From Pseudomonas fontis (GTDB lineage: Bacteria > Pseudomonadota > Gammaproteobacteria > Pseudomonadales > Pseudomonadaceae): 64,000 bases of DNA. The translations under genes and the position numbers were made by a program. The notes under the pieces were generated by a model, which saw only the letters and a program-made list of their open reading frames with translations, had not been told where the DNA came from and searched no databases. Positions 10,062 through 18,281 of the stretch are shown here, piece by piece (position 1 is the first letter of the stretch; each line of letters opens with the position of its first letter). The stretch is taken from the NCBI RefSeq assembly GCF_028656955.1, contig NZ_JAMDGY010000030.1, positions 1 to 64,000 on the forward strand. The letters are read 5' to 3'.

Positions 10062-11332
10062 TGCGCTTCCTTCGAAGTAACAGCGAACGACCGACCCTGC
10101 GTTCAGCGCTGGGGCGTGGGCACCTGAGCGTGGCATTGCTGGCCGTGGGCCTGGCCGGTGTCTCGCTGACCCTGCTGGGGGTGCTGGCGCTGCGGGTCTA
10201 CGCCAACCACAACCTGCACCTGATCGCCCGCTCGATCAACTACACCGTCGAAGCTTCGCTGGTGTTCAACGACAGCAGCGCGGCCAACGAGGCCCTGGGC
10301 TTGATCGCCTCCACCGAGGAGGTGGCCGACGCCAAGGTCTTCGATGAAGACGGCAACCTGCTGGCGCGCTGGCAGCGTGGCGAGAACGGCATGCTCGACC
10401 AGATCGAGTTGAAGCTTGCACGCAGCTTGCTGGAAGAGCCGATCAGCATGCCGGTGATGCACCAGGGGCAACTGGTCGGCAGTATCGAAGTGGTCGGGCA
10501 GGGCGGTAGCCTGATGCGCTTCCTGCTCAGCGGGCTGGCGGGGATTTTGCTGTGCACGGTGCTTAGCGCGGTGAGTGCGCTGTACCTGTCGCGGCAGCTG
10601 TTCGGCGATATCGTCCGGCCGTTGCGCAACCTTGCCAACGTGGCCCACGCGGCGCGGCGCGAGCGCAGTTTTGACCGGCGCGTACCGCCTACCCAGATCG
10701 CCGAGTTGAACGAGTTGGGCAATGACTTCAACGCCCTGCTTGATGAGCTGGAAGCCTGGCAGAGCCACTTGCAGAGCGAGAACGAGAGCCTTGCCCATCA
10801 AGCCAGCCACGACAGCCTGACCGGCTTGCCGAACCGGGCGTTCTTCGAGGGCCGGCTCAGCCGCACCCTGCGCAACGCGGCCAAGTATGACGAGCGCATG
10901 GCGGTGTTGTTCCTTGATAGCGATCGCTTCAAGGACATCAACGATGAGTATGGGCATGCGGCGGGCGATGAAGTGTTGATCAGCGTGGCCAACCGGGTGC
11001 GTGCGCAGTTGCGTGAGAACGACCTGGTGGCGCGTCTGGGCGGCGACGAGTTTGCCGTGCTGTTGTCGCCGCTGCACAAGGTTGAGGATGCCCGCAAGAT
11101 CGCCGAGAAAATTGCCGCGAGCATGCGCCTGCCAGTGCGCTTGCAGGATGGCCAGTTGCTCAAGACCTCCTTGAGTGTTGGCTTGGCGGTGTACCCCGAT
11201 GATGCCCAGACCCCGGCGGACCTGCTCAATGCAGCGGACGTCGCGATGTATGAAGCCAAGCGCCTATCGCGCGAAGAGCACAACACAGCAGGCGCGGAGC
11301 GTACTGCCAACAGTGTAAAAAACAGGAGTTGA
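10058..11332 (+). CDS. yfiN: Inner-membrane diguanylate cyclase YfiN (TpbB)
   Basis: YfiN makes cyclic di-GMP and promotes biofilm and small-colony phenotypes when released from YfiR. The 424 residues comprise a TM segment near 24-46, a periplasmic PAS-like region with VADAKVFDEDGNLLARW, a second TM near 150-175 and a HAMP stretch. A GGDEF domain follows, beginning around NESLAHQASHDSLTGLPNR. The active site RLGGDEF is intact, and a product-inhibition I-site RxxD (REND) sits five residues upstream. It is the middle gene of yfiRNB, overlapping yfiR by 4 nt. Confidence 0.94.
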   Translation: MMRFLRSNSERPTLRSALGRGHLSVALLAVGLAGVSLTLLGVLALRVYANHNLHLIARSINYTVEASLVFNDSSAANEALGLIASTEEVADAKVFDEDGNLLARWQRGENGMLDQIELKLARSLLEEPISMPVMHQGQLVGSIEVVGQGGSLMRFLLSGLAGILLCTVLSAVSALYLSRQLFGDIVRPLRNLANVAHAARRERSFDRRVPPTQIAELNELGNDFNALLDELEAWQSHLQSENESLAHQASHDSLTGLPNRAFFEGRLSRTLRNAAKYDERMAVLFLDSDRFKDINDEYGHAAGDEVLISVANRVRAQLRENDLVARLGGDEFAVLLSPLHKVEDARKIAEKIAASMRLPVRLQDGQLLKTSLSVGLAVYPDDAQTPADLLNAADVAMYEAKRLSREEHNTAGAERTANSVKNRS

Positions 11333-11335
11333 GCC

Positions 11336-11836
11336 GTGATTCACTTGATCCAGCGTTTGCGAATTTCGTTTGTTGTGCTGGCCTTGGCGCTGATTGCGCT
11401 GGGCGGCTGCCAGAGCGTTCCACCCAAGGGCTTGACCCCGGAGCAGATTGCCTTGCTCAAGCATGAAGGTTTTGTCCCGACCGATGAGGGCTGGGAGTTT
11501 GGCCTGTCGGGCAAGGTGCTGTTCGGCAGTGACCTGGACGGCTTGAATGCGCCGAGCAAGGCCATCGTCGAGCGGATCGGCAAGGCGTTGCTGTCGGTGG
11601 ATATCCAGCGTGTGCGGGTGGATGGGCACACCGATGCATCGGGCAAGGCGGCGTACAACCAGCAGCTTTCCGTGCGCCGGGCCGACAGCGTGGCCAAGGT
11701 GTTGGTTTCGGTGGGCATGAAGCCGGAGAACGTCCAGGCGCGCGGGCTGGGCAGCACTGTGCCGGTGGCTGGCAACGATACGCCGGCGGGGCGTACGGAG
11801 AACCGTCGGGTGTCGATTGTGGTGGCGTCGGACTGA
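11336..11836 (+). CDS. yfiB: Outer-membrane OmpA-like lipoprotein YfiB
   Basis: YfiB sequesters YfiR at the cell wall under envelope stress and so activates YfiN. The 166-residue precursor has a lipoprotein signal with lipobox LGGC (Cys23 region). It ends in an OmpA/Pal peptidoglycan-binding domain (RVRVDGHTDASGKAAYNQQLS, then NRRVSIVV). The start is a GTG 3 nt after the yfiN stop, preceded by AGGAG at 11324-11328. It completes the yfiRNB operon. Confidence 0.93.
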   Translation: MIHLIQRLRISFVVLALALIALGGCQSVPPKGLTPEQIALLKHEGFVPTDEGWEFGLSGKVLFGSDLDGLNAPSKAIVERIGKALLSVDIQRVRVDGHTDASGKAAYNQQLSVRRADSVAKVLVSVGMKPENVQARGLGSTVPVAGNDTPAGRTENRRVSIVVASD

Positions 11837-11860
11837 CGATTCACACCCGGTCAAGAACCG

Positions 11861-11950
11861 TGTGGGAGCCGGCCTTGCCGGCGATGGGCTGCAGTGCAGC
11901 CCCTTTGGTAAGGCTGCGCCTTACTTCGCCGGCAAGGCCGGCTCCCACAG
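11861..11950. repeat. REPIN (inverted REP pair)
   Basis: GTGGGAGCCGGCCTTGCCGG and its reverse complement face each other about 45 nt apart, with shorter inverted repeats (GGGCTGCAGTGCAGCCC) between. This is the dominant REP type of this window, seen also at 16468, 28075 and 35580. Confidence 0.85.
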
Positions 11951-12108
11951 GATTTGCAGTGCTTTCCTGATTCCATGTAGTTCATTTCCGAAGCATACTG
12001 CCGCGCATTGCGCCTGCTGTGATGCGCCTCTAGTCTTCGCGGGTCGTTGCCAATTCAACGACCGGTTTTGACAGGCCGAATCTAACTTAGGCGCAATAGC
12101 TGTCGTCA

Positions 12109-12220
12109 TGGCGGCTGTGCGTGGGGCACATTCGTGTGCGCCGGGTTTCTCCTAAGTCCCTGGTCTGTCAACCCGCGTACAGCTGCCACCCATTTGTTTG
12201 ACAGCAGGTTCGTGGCAGCT
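12109..12220 (+). ncRNA. Putative structured 5' leader RNA (copy 1), pseudoknot-like
   Basis: Four segments interleave upstream of the small gene at 12242: A CTGTCAA (12165-12171), B AGCTGCCAC (12181-12189), A' TTGACAG (12198-12204) and B' GTGGCAGCT (12212-12220). A pairs with A' and B with B', giving an H-type pseudoknot or two exclusive stems. A GCACA-TTCG-TGTGC hairpin (12126-12139) precedes them. In the second copy both A and A' change but still pair perfectly, which supports real RNA structure. B' ends 10 nt before the AGGAG ribosome site, so translational control is plausible. I do not recognise a named RNA family. Confidence 0.55.
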
Positions 12221-12241
12221 CCTATGGCTTAGGAGCTCATC

Positions 12242-12478
12242 ATGAAAAAGCGCGTCCCCGATCCCCCCGTTCTACGTGTCCGTCCCGGCCTCTCGACGGA
12301 AGAAGCCTTGATTCATGCCTCTGACCATCTGCTCTGCGCCTTGGCGATCAGCCAGCAAGCCATTGAGAAAGCCCAGCCTGACGGCATGACGCTGGTGCGC
12401 TCTGCTGTGCATCAGATTGAGGTTGCCCGTGCGTTGGTCGAAGTGTCGTTGGCCACGCTTCCAGGCCCCTCCCGCTAG
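12242..12478 (+). CDS. Small DUF3077-like protein
   Basis: This is a 78-residue cytoplasmic protein whose core (RVRPGLSTEEALIHASDHL, then VARALVEVSLA) resembles the Pseudomonas DUF3077 family of small proteins of unknown function. The start is supported by AGGAG at 12231-12235, 6 nt upstream. It is preceded by the structured leader described at 12109 and followed by a large inverted repeat. A decayed second copy lies at 12788. The function is unknown, and the family assignment is from memory of its motif. Confidence 0.7.
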   Translation: MKKRVPDPPVLRVRPGLSTEEALIHASDHLLCALAISQQAIEKAQPDGMTLVRSAVHQIEVARALVEVSLATLPGPSR

Positions 12479-12491
12479 CGCCGAGAGCTGG

Positions 12492-12588
12492 TGTAGCCGC
12501 TGCCGTTAGGCTGCGCTGGAGTCCGTAGGGCTCCCAAGAGCGGCGCCTGCGGTGCAGGCGAGCGCAGCCTGACGGCAGCGGCTACAAG
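12492..12588. repeat. Long extragenic inverted repeat (GTAGCCGCTGCCGT family)
   Basis: The left arm TGTAGCCGCTGCCGTTAGGC and its near-perfect reverse complement at the right end enclose an inner GCCTGC-GGT-GCAGGC hairpin and GGAGTCC/GGGCTCC pieces. The same element occurs in opposite orientation at 63595-63696, so it is a dispersed REP-like element distinct from the common REPs. Confidence 0.8.
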
Positions 12589-12657
12589 CCAATTTCTAAA
12601 GATTGCGTATCACTTTCCTGACGCCATGCAGTTCATTGCCCAAGCATACTGTCTCGT

Positions 12658-12767
12658 ATGGCGGCTATACGTGTGGGCACCTCGTGTGCGCCGGGTTCCT
12701 ATGTCTCCGGTCTGCTAACCCGCGTACAGCTGCCACCCAACTCGTTTAGCAGCGGCAAGTGGCAGCT
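12658..12767 (+). ncRNA. Putative structured leader RNA (copy 2), pseudoknot-like
   Basis: The same architecture as copy 1 is present: A CTGCTAA (12712-12718), B AGCTGCCAC (12728-12736), A' TTAGCAG (12746-12752) and B' GTGGCAGCT (12759-12767). Relative to copy 1, A changed TC to CT and A' changed GA to AG, two compensatory changes that keep the stem. B and B' are unchanged, and spacers differ by at most 1 nt. The intact AGGAG at 12777-12781 and the ATG at 12788 follow. Confidence 0.55.
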
Positions 12768-12787
12768 CCACCGACTAGGAGTTCGTC

Positions 12788-12904
12788 ATGAAAAGGCACG
12801 TCCCCGATCCACCTGTTCTTCGGCCTCTCGACGAAAGAAGGCCCCTCCCGCTAGCGCCGAGAGCTGGTGTAGCCGCTGCCGTAAGGCTGCGCTGGAGTCC
12901 GTAG
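12788..12904 (+). pseudogene. Internally deleted copy of the DUF3077-like gene
   Basis: The reading frame begins like the gene at 12242 (MKRHVPDPPVLR) and then jumps, through a deletion of about 150 nt, to the DNA encoding that gene's last codons (GGCCCCTCCCGCTAG). The deletion shifts the frame, so the 38-codon product ends in inverted-repeat sequence. The ribosome site and leader are intact, so a short peptide could still be made, but the protein core is gone. Confidence 0.7.
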
Positions 12905-12928
12905 GGCTCCCAAGGGCGGCAGCGGCCA
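12868..12928. repeat. Truncated copy of the GTAGCCGCTGCCGT inverted repeat
   Basis: The left arm is complete, but the right arm is reduced to GGCAGCGGCCACA directly after GGGCTCCCAAGG. The inner hairpin seen in the copy at 12492 is missing. Confidence 0.7.
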
Positions 12929-12948
12929 CAACACGGTTTTGCTGGAGG

Positions 12949-13896
12949 TTACTCCAAAAACCGCAACGCCCGCGTCTCCCCCAACAGCAACGGCTGGTTC
13001 AACTCCGTCACCTGCCGGATGTAATCCCACAACAAGGTAATCCGCTTCAACTTCCTCAGATCCTCCCGGCAATACATCCAGAACTGCCGAGTAATCTCCA
13101 CTTCCTCAGGCAACACCGGCACCAGCCGTGGATCCTGCGCCGCCAAAAAGCACGGCAAAATCGCCAACCCACGCCCCTGCTGGGCCGCGACAAACTGCGC
13201 TATCACACTGGTACTGCGCAAATGCGCCGTGGCCGTCGGCAACAGGTTCGCCAGGTACAGCAACTCCGAACTGAATGCCAAATCATCCACATAACTGATA
13301 AACGGATGCTCAGCCAGGTCGCTGGTGCTGCGGATCGGCGGGTGGTTGTCCAGGTAGTCCTGCGTCGCGTACAGGCGCAGGCGGTAGTCGCACAGCTTGC
13401 AGCACACATACGGCCCATGCTCCGGGCGCTCCAGGGCAATGACGATGTCCGCCTCGCGCTTGGACAGGCTGATGAAGTGCGGCAACGGCAGGATGTCTAC
13501 ACTGATCGCCGGGTAGTCATCGACAAAACGGCTCAACTGCGGAGTGACAAAGAAACTGCCGAAGCCCTCGGTGCAACCCATGCGCACATGCCCCGACAAC
13601 GCCACACCCGAGCCGGAAACCTGCTCGCAAGCCATGTGCAAGGTGCTTTCAATCGACTCGGCGGAACTGAGCAAACGCTGCCCCTCGGCCGTCAGCACAA
13701 AGCCGCTGGTTCGCGACTTTTCGAACAGCAGCGTGCCCAACGCCAACTCCAGCGAGGCAATGCGCCGCGACACCGTGGTGTAGTCCACACCCAGGCGCTT
13801 GGCCGCGCTGCTGGCCTTGCGGGTACGCGCAACTTCGAGAAAAAACTTCAGGTCGTCCCAGTTCAGGGCACCCAATGAGGTGAGGTTTTTTTGCAT
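12949..13896 (-). CDS. LysR-family regulator divergent from mmsAB
   Basis: This is a 315-residue LysR-type transcription factor. The N-terminal winged helix-turn-helix is LNWDDLKFFLEVARTRKASSAAKRLGVDYTTVSRRI (residues about 11-46), followed by a periplasmic-binding-protein-like effector domain. It reads away from mmsA across a 133-nt gap with an inverted repeat, the usual arrangement for a LysR protein controlling its neighbour. The inference is control of valine and 3-hydroxyisobutyrate catabolism. The residues SRRIASLE fit the small LysR subgroup with VDYTTVSRR recognition helices. Confidence 0.88.
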   Translation of the reverse strand: MQKNLTSLGALNWDDLKFFLEVARTRKASSAAKRLGVDYTTVSRRIASLELALGTLLFEKSRTSGFVLTAEGQRLLSSAESIESTLHMACEQVSGSGVALSGHVRMGCTEGFGSFFVTPQLSRFVDDYPAISVDILPLPHFISLSKREADIVIALERPEHGPYVCCKLCDYRLRLYATQDYLDNHPPIRSTSDLAEHPFISYVDDLAFSSELLYLANLLPTATAHLRSTSVIAQFVAAQQGRGLAILPCFLAAQDPRLVPVLPEEVEITRQFWMYCREDLRKLKRITLLWDYIRQVTELNQPLLLGETRALRFLE

Positions 13897-13912
13897 GTTG
13901 GACCGGCTTTAA

Positions 13913-13939
13913 TGTGCGTTCTTATTAGAAGTTTGCACA
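13913..13939. promoter_or_regulatory. Candidate operator in the LysR/mmsA divergent promoter
   Basis: TGTGC (13913-13917) and GCACA (13935-13939) form outer arms around an inner inverted repeat TTCT-TATT-AGAA. The site lies just upstream of the LysR gene start in the 133-nt divergent region. It is a candidate binding site for that regulator, inferred from symmetry only. Confidence 0.4.
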
Positions 13940-14029
13940 TCTATACTCCAATTCAGCCCAGGACCCAAGCACCGTCGCGGCTGACGCGTCGGCGTTTCTC
14001 TCCCTAACAATAATTCAGGAGAACCCTAC

Positions 14030-15556
14030 ATGAACGCATCCCTCACGCCCGGCCAAACCAAGGTCGACACGGTAAAGCTGCTGATCAACGGCCAATGGGT
14101 CGAGTCAAAAACCACTGAATGGCGCGACGTGGTCAACCCGGCCACCCAAGAGGTGCTGGCGCGCGTACCGTTCGCCACGGTCGAAGAAGTCGACGCCGCC
14201 ATCAGCGCCGGCCAACGTGCCTTCAAAACCTGGCGCGACACCCCGATCGGCGCACGCATGCGCATCATGCTCAAGCTGCAAGCGCTGATCCGCGAGCACT
14301 CCAAACGCATCGCCATCACCCTCAGTGCCGAACAGGGCAAGACCATCGCCGACGCCGAAGGCGACATCTTCCGCGGCCTGGAAGTGGTCGAGCACGCCTG
14401 CTCCATCGGCAGCCTGCAGATGGGCGAATTCGCCGAGAACGTCGCCGGTGGCGTCGACACCTACACCCTGCGCCAACCCATCGGCGTATGCGCCGGTATC
14501 ACCCCGTTCAACTTCCCGGCGATGATCCCGCTGTGGATGTTCCCGATGGCCATCGTCTGCGGCAACACCTTCGTCCTCAAGCCGTCCGAACAGGACCCGC
14601 TGTCGACCATGATGCTGGTGGAACTGGCGATTGAAGCCGGCGTACCGGCCGGTGTGCTGAACGTGGTGCACGGCGGCAAGCAGGTGGTGGATGCGCTGTG
14701 CACCCATACCGACATCAAGGCGATTTCGTTCGTCGGCTCTACCGAGGTCGGCACCCACGTGTACAACCTCGCCGGCCAACACGGCAAGCGCGTGCAGTCG
14801 ATGATGGGCGCGAAGAACCACGCCGTGGTACTGCCTGATGCCAACCGTGAACAAACCCTCAATGCCCTGGTCGGTGCCGGTTTCGGCGCGGCCGGTCAAC
14901 GCTGCATGGCCACCTCCGTGGCGGTGCTGGTCGGCAAGGCGCGTGAGTGGCTGCCGGAGCTCAAGGCACTGGCGGCGAAGCTTACGGTCAACGCCGGCAG
15001 CGAGCCAGGCACCGATGTCGGCCCGCTGATTTCCAAGCGTGCCAAGGAGCGTGTACTGGGCCTGATCGAGAGCGGCATTCGCGAAGGTGCCAAGCTCGAA
15101 CTCGATGGCCGTGAGGTCAGCGTGCCGGGCTACGAGCAAGGCAACTTCGTCGGCCCGACCCTGTTCTCCGGGGTGACCACCGAAATGCAGATCTACACCC
15201 AGGAAATCTTCGGCCCGGTGCTGGTAGTGCTGGAAGTCGACACCCTCGACGAAGCCATCGCCCTGGTCAACCGCAACCCCTTTGGCAACGGCACCGGCCT
15301 GTTCACCCAGAGCGGCGCGGCGGCGCGCAAGTTCCAGAACGAAATCGACGTCGGCCAGGTTGGCATCAACATCCCGATCCCGGTGCCGGTCCCGTACTTC
15401 AGCTTCACCGGCTCGCGTGGCTCCAAGCTCGGTGACCTCGGCCCGTACGGCAAGCAAGTGGTGCAGTTCTACACCCAGACCAAGACGGTCACCAGCCGCT
15501 GGTTCGACGACGACAGCGTCAACGATGGTGTGAACACCACCATCAGCCTGCGCTAA
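14030..15556 (+). CDS. mmsA: CoA-acylating methylmalonate-semialdehyde dehydrogenase
   Basis: MmsA converts methylmalonate semialdehyde and malonate semialdehyde to propionyl-CoA and acetyl-CoA with NAD+ and CoA, in valine and pyrimidine catabolism. The 508-residue protein has the aldehyde dehydrogenase fold: the [16 protein letters not shown] region, the nucleotide-binding FVGSTEVG and the catalytic cysteine in GQRCMATS near residue 292. The unusual GAKNH signature is typical of the CoA-dependent class. AGGAGA precedes the ATG. mmsB follows after 10 nt. Confidence 0.95.
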   Translation: MNASLTPGQTKVDTVKLLINGQWVESKTTEWRDVVNPATQEVLARVPFATVEEVDAAISAGQRAFKTWRDTPIGARMRIMLKLQALIREHSKRIAITLSAEQGKTIADAEGDIFRGLEVVEHACSIGSLQMGEFAENVAGGVDTYTLRQPIGVCAGITPFNFPAMIPLWMFPMAIVCGNTFVLKPSEQDPLSTMMLVELAIEAGVPAGVLNVVHGGKQVVDALCTHTDIKAISFVGSTEVGTHVYNLAGQHGKRVQSMMGAKNHAVVLPDANREQTLNALVGAGFGAAGQRCMATSVAVLVGKAREWLPELKALAAKLTVNAGSEPGTDVGPLISKRAKERVLGLIESGIREGAKLELDGREVSVPGYEQGNFVGPTLFSGVTTEMQIYTQEIFGPVLVVLEVDTLDEAIALVNRNPFGNGTGLFTQSGAAARKFQNEIDVGQVGINIPIPVPVPYFSFTGSRGSKLGDLGPYGKQVVQFYTQTKTVTSRWFDDDSVNDGVNTTISLR

Positions 15557-15566
15557 GGAGTTCATC

Positions 15567-16454
15567 ATGCGTATCGCATTTATCGGTCTGGGCAACATGG
15601 GCGCGCCGATGGCGCGCAACCTGATCAAGGCCGGGCACCAACTGAACCTGTTCGACCTGAACAAGGCCGTGCTGGCTGAACTCGCTGAATTGGGCGGGCA
15701 GATCAGCACCTCGCCCAAGGAAGCCGCAGCGGCCAGCGAGTTGGTCATCACCATGCTGCCGGCGGCGGCGCATGTGCGCGGTGTGTACCTGGGCGAAGAC
15801 GGTGTGTTGGCCGGGGTGAAAGCCGGCACGCCGGTGGTGGATTGCAGCACCATCGACCCACAGACGGCCCGCGAAGTGTCGGCCGCGGCCGCCAAGCAGG
15901 GCGTGGACATGGGCGATGCGCCGGTGTCGGGCGGCACCGGCGGGGCGGCGGCGGGGACGCTGACGTTCATGGTCGGGGCCAGTGAAAAACTGTTCGCCAG
16001 CTTGCAACCGGTGCTGGCGCAGATGGGTCGCAATATCGTGCACTGCGGTGAAGTGGGCACCGGGCAAATCGCCAAGATCTGCAACAACCTGCTGCTGGGT
16101 ATCTCGATGATCGGGGTGTCGGAGGCGATGGCGCTGGGCAATGCCCTGGGCATCGACACCAAGGTGCTGGCCGGGATCATCAACAGCTCGACCGGGCGCT
16201 GCTGGAGTTCGGACACCTACAACCCATGGCCGGGGATAATCGAGACCGCACCGGCTTCACGCGGGTACACCGGAGGCTTTGGTGCAGACCTGATGCTCAA
16301 GGACCTGGGGCTGGCAACTGAAGCGGCGAAGCAGGCGCATCAGCCGGTGATTCTCGGGGCGGTGGCGCAGCAGCTGTATCAGGCAATGAGCTTGCGCGGC
16401 GATGGCGGCAAGGACTTCTCGGCGGTGGTCGAGGGGTATCGCAAGCCTGAGTAA
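15567..16454 (+). CDS. mmsB: 3-hydroxyisobutyrate dehydrogenase
   Basis: MmsB oxidises 3-hydroxyisobutyrate to methylmalonate semialdehyde, the step before MmsA. The 295-residue protein has the N-terminal Rossmann motif FIGLGNMGAPMARNL (residues 4-18), the substrate-binding DAPVSGGTGGAAAGTLTFMVG and the catalytic lysine in GQIAKICNN. It ends in the all-helical domain with GALGIDTKVLAGIINSSTGRCWSS-like features. AAGGAG lies before the start, 10 nt after mmsA, giving a two-gene operon. Confidence 0.95.
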   Translation: MRIAFIGLGNMGAPMARNLIKAGHQLNLFDLNKAVLAELAELGGQISTSPKEAAAASELVITMLPAAAHVRGVYLGEDGVLAGVKAGTPVVDCSTIDPQTAREVSAAAAKQGVDMGDAPVSGGTGGAAAGTLTFMVGASEKLFASLQPVLAQMGRNIVHCGEVGTGQIAKICNNLLLGISMIGVSEAMALGNALGIDTKVLAGIINSSTGRCWSSDTYNPWPGIIETAPASRGYTGGFGADLMLKDLGLATEAAKQAHQPVILGAVAQQLYQAMSLRGDGGKDFSAVVEGYRKPE

Positions 16455-16467
16455 GGCTTGAGCCCTA

Positions 16468-16541
16468 TCGCCGGCAAGGCCGGCTCCCACAGAGTATTTG
16501 GTGCACACCAAACCACTGTGGGAGCCGGCCTTGCCGGCGAT
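16468..16541. repeat. REPIN (inverted REP pair) after mmsB
   Basis: TCGCCGGCAAGGCCGGCTCCC and its reverse complement flank a central perfect palindrome TTTGGTGCACACCAAA (16497-16512). It lies between the mmsB stop and the end of the convergent LysR gene and may also end transcription. Confidence 0.85.
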
Positions 16542-16551
16542 GAGGCCCACA

Positions 16552-17439
16552 CTATTCTGGCGCTCGCAACGCCGCAAGCAACGCCTGCGCCTGCCCCGGC
16601 AACGCGCTGAAATCCCGAGAGCACAGCAACAGCCGTCGATCCGCCCACGGCTCGCGCAACGCCACACTGCGCAGTGGCAACACCCCTTGCCAGCGCCGCA
16701 CCGCCGCCAGCGGCACAATCCCCAGCCCGGCGCCCCGGGCGACCATGCGGATCACCCCGTCAAACCCTTCCGCCCGGACCCGCACCAGCATCCGCCGGCC
16801 CTGATGCAGCGCCTGCTCCTCCACATGCAAGGCCAGCGCGCTGTTCGCCGCCAAGCCCACATAACCATGGCTCAAGGTCTGGATGAAATCCGGCTGCTCG
16901 ACCCGCGCCAGCGGATGCTCCGGGGCCATGATCAGCATCAGCGGATCGTCACGAAACGCCAGGGTCTGCAAGTGATCGGTCGGCACCGCATTGGAGACGA
17001 TGCCCAGGTCCGCCACCCCCTGGCTCAACGCATGCACGATGCGCAGGCTGGGCAGCTCCTGGATGTCCACGTCGATGCCCGGGTGGCTGGCGAGAAAATC
17101 GGCCACTTGCTCCGGCAGGTATTCGGTCAGCGACGAGGTGTTGCACAGCAGCCGTACCTGCCCCTGCAAGCCTTGCGCGTACTGGGCCAGGTCAAACTGC
17201 AGGCGTTCGACCTGCTGGCCGATCTGCCGGGCATGGTTGACCAGCGCCTGGCCCGCCGCCGTCGGCTGCACGCCACGCCGGTTACGCTCCAGCAACGGGA
17301 TGCCAAGCGAGCTTTCCATCGCGCGAATCCGCGCACTGGCCGCCGGCAGCGACAAGTGGCTGCGCTGCGCGCCCGCCGTGATGTTGCCGCACTCCACGGT
17401 GTGCAGGAACAGTCGAAGGTCAATCAGGTCGAAATGCAT
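16552..17439 (-). CDS. LysR-family regulator divergent from a TauE/SafE permease
   Basis: This is a LysR-type regulator of 295 residues from the ATG at 17439. That ATG has AGAGG just upstream on its strand; a longer reading from a TTG at 17457 is less likely. The HTH is HFDLIDLRLFLHTVECGNITAGAQRSHLSLPAASARI, followed by the effector-binding domain with GVADLGIVSNAV and VARGAGLGIVPLAAV. It is divergent from the permease gene at 17517 with about 77 nt between, suggesting it controls that transporter. The effector is unknown. Confidence 0.85.
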   Translation of the reverse strand: MHFDLIDLRLFLHTVECGNITAGAQRSHLSLPAASARIRAMESSLGIPLLERNRRGVQPTAAGQALVNHARQIGQQVERLQFDLAQYAQGLQGQVRLLCNTSSLTEYLPEQVADFLASHPGIDVDIQELPSLRIVHALSQGVADLGIVSNAVPTDHLQTLAFRDDPLMLIMAPEHPLARVEQPDFIQTLSHGYVGLAANSALALHVEEQALHQGRRMLVRVRAEGFDGVIRMVARGAGLGIVPLAAVRRWQGVLPLRSVALREPWADRRLLLCSRDFSALPGQAQALLAALRAPE

Positions 17440-17516
17440 CAGCCTCTGCCTGGGCAATAGTCAGGCTGAGTATATGGCGAATTTTCAGCCCCGCGCAGCT
17501 GGCGCAAAATCGGCCC

Positions 17517-18281
17517 ATGAATACATTGATCGGTTTTTATCAGGATATTGGCCCAGCCCTGTCGCTGCTGGTGGTGCTGACGTTTTTGCTGGCCGGGGCG
17601 GTGAAGGGGGTGATTGGCCTCGGCTTGCCGACCATCGCCATGGGCCTGCTCGGCCTGGCTATGGCCCCCGCGCAGGCTGCGGCGCTGCTGATCGTGCCGT
17701 CAACGCTGACCAACCTCTGGCAACTGGCCGCCGGTGGGCACCTGCTGGCGCTGCTGCGCCGGCTGTGGCCGATGCTTGCGACGATTTTCCTGGGCACCCT
17801 GCTCGGCAGTGCCTGGCTTGGCATCAGCAGTGGCGCCTGGGCGGCGCACGCCTTGGGTGGGGCACTGGTGCTGTATGCGCTGTACGGTTTGTGCCTGCCG
17901 AGCTTCAAGGTCGCGCCGTCCCGCGAGCGCTGGCTCGGGCCGCTGTGCGGCCTGCTCACGGGGGTGGTCACTGCCGCCACCGGGGTGTTCGTGATCCCGG
18001 CGGTGCCCTACCTGCAAACCCTTGGCCTGACCCGCGACGAGATGATCCAGGCGCTGGGCCTGTCGTTCACCGTGTCGACGCTGGCCCTGGCGCTCGGGCT
18101 GGCCGGGCAGGGCGCGCTCGGCGGCCAGGCATTGGCGGCATCACTGGTGGTGCTGGCGCCGGCATTGCTCGGCATGCTGCTGGGGCAATGGTTGCGTCAA
18201 CGCATCAGTGCCGCGCTGTTCAAGCGCTGCTTCTTCATCGGCCTGGCGCTGCTCGGCACGCACCTGCTGATCAACGGCTAG
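17517..18281 (+). CDS. TauE/SafE-family membrane permease
   Basis: This is a 254-residue polytopic inner-membrane protein of the sulfite exporter TauE/SafE family. It shows the family's two-fold repeat: the first half has FLLAGAVKGVIGLGLPTIAMGLLG, and the second half has GLLTGVVTAATGVFVIPAVPYLQ. About eight hydrophobic segments are visible. Family members export sulfite, sulfoacetate or other small organic anions; the substrate here is not evident. The gene is likely regulated by the divergent LysR protein. Its last 11 nt overlap the convergent monooxygenase-like gene. Confidence 0.85.
   Translation: MNTLIGFYQDIGPALSLLVVLTFLLAGAVKGVIGLGLPTIAMGLLGLAMAPAQAAALLIVPSTLTNLWQLAAGGHLLALLRRLWPMLATIFLGTLLGSAWLGISSGAWAAHALGGALVLYALYGLCLPSFKVAPSRERWLGPLCGLLTGVVTAATGVFVIPAVPYLQTLGLTRDEMIQALGLSFTVSTLALALGLAGQGALGGQALAASLVVLAPALLGMLLGQWLRQRISAALFKRCFFIGLALLGTHLLING

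Larger units (their letters stand above)
11962..12588 (+). repeat. Copy 1 of a tandemly duplicated segment
   Basis: The stretch from CTTTCCTGATTCCATG to the inverted repeat ending at 12588 recurs in shortened form at 12613-12928. Shared parts in order are an upstream block ending AGCATACTG, a structured leader, the start of a small gene, its last codons and the flanking inverted-repeat arm. Copy 1 is intact. About 100 nt (roughly 12007-12105) have no counterpart in copy 2. Confidence 0.75.
12613..12928 (+). repeat. Copy 2 of the duplicated segment, internally deleted
   Basis: This copy keeps the upstream block (CTTTCCTGACGCCATG), the leader, the first codons of the small gene and its last codons. 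It has lost most of the gene interior and part of the right inverted-repeat arm. Confidence 0.75.

Noticed and set aside
11817..12071. 84-codon open frame across the REPIN after yfiB
   Set aside because: It is composed of REPIN and duplicated-segment DNA, without a ribosome site or family similarity.
11861..12928. Repeat cluster as a CRISPR array
   Set aside because: Repeats are palindromic, of different families and irregularly spaced, with no unique spacers of constant length and no cas genes.
14105..16216. 703-codon open frame antisense to mmsA/mmsB
   Set aside because: It spans two genes on the other strand and shows no family motif.
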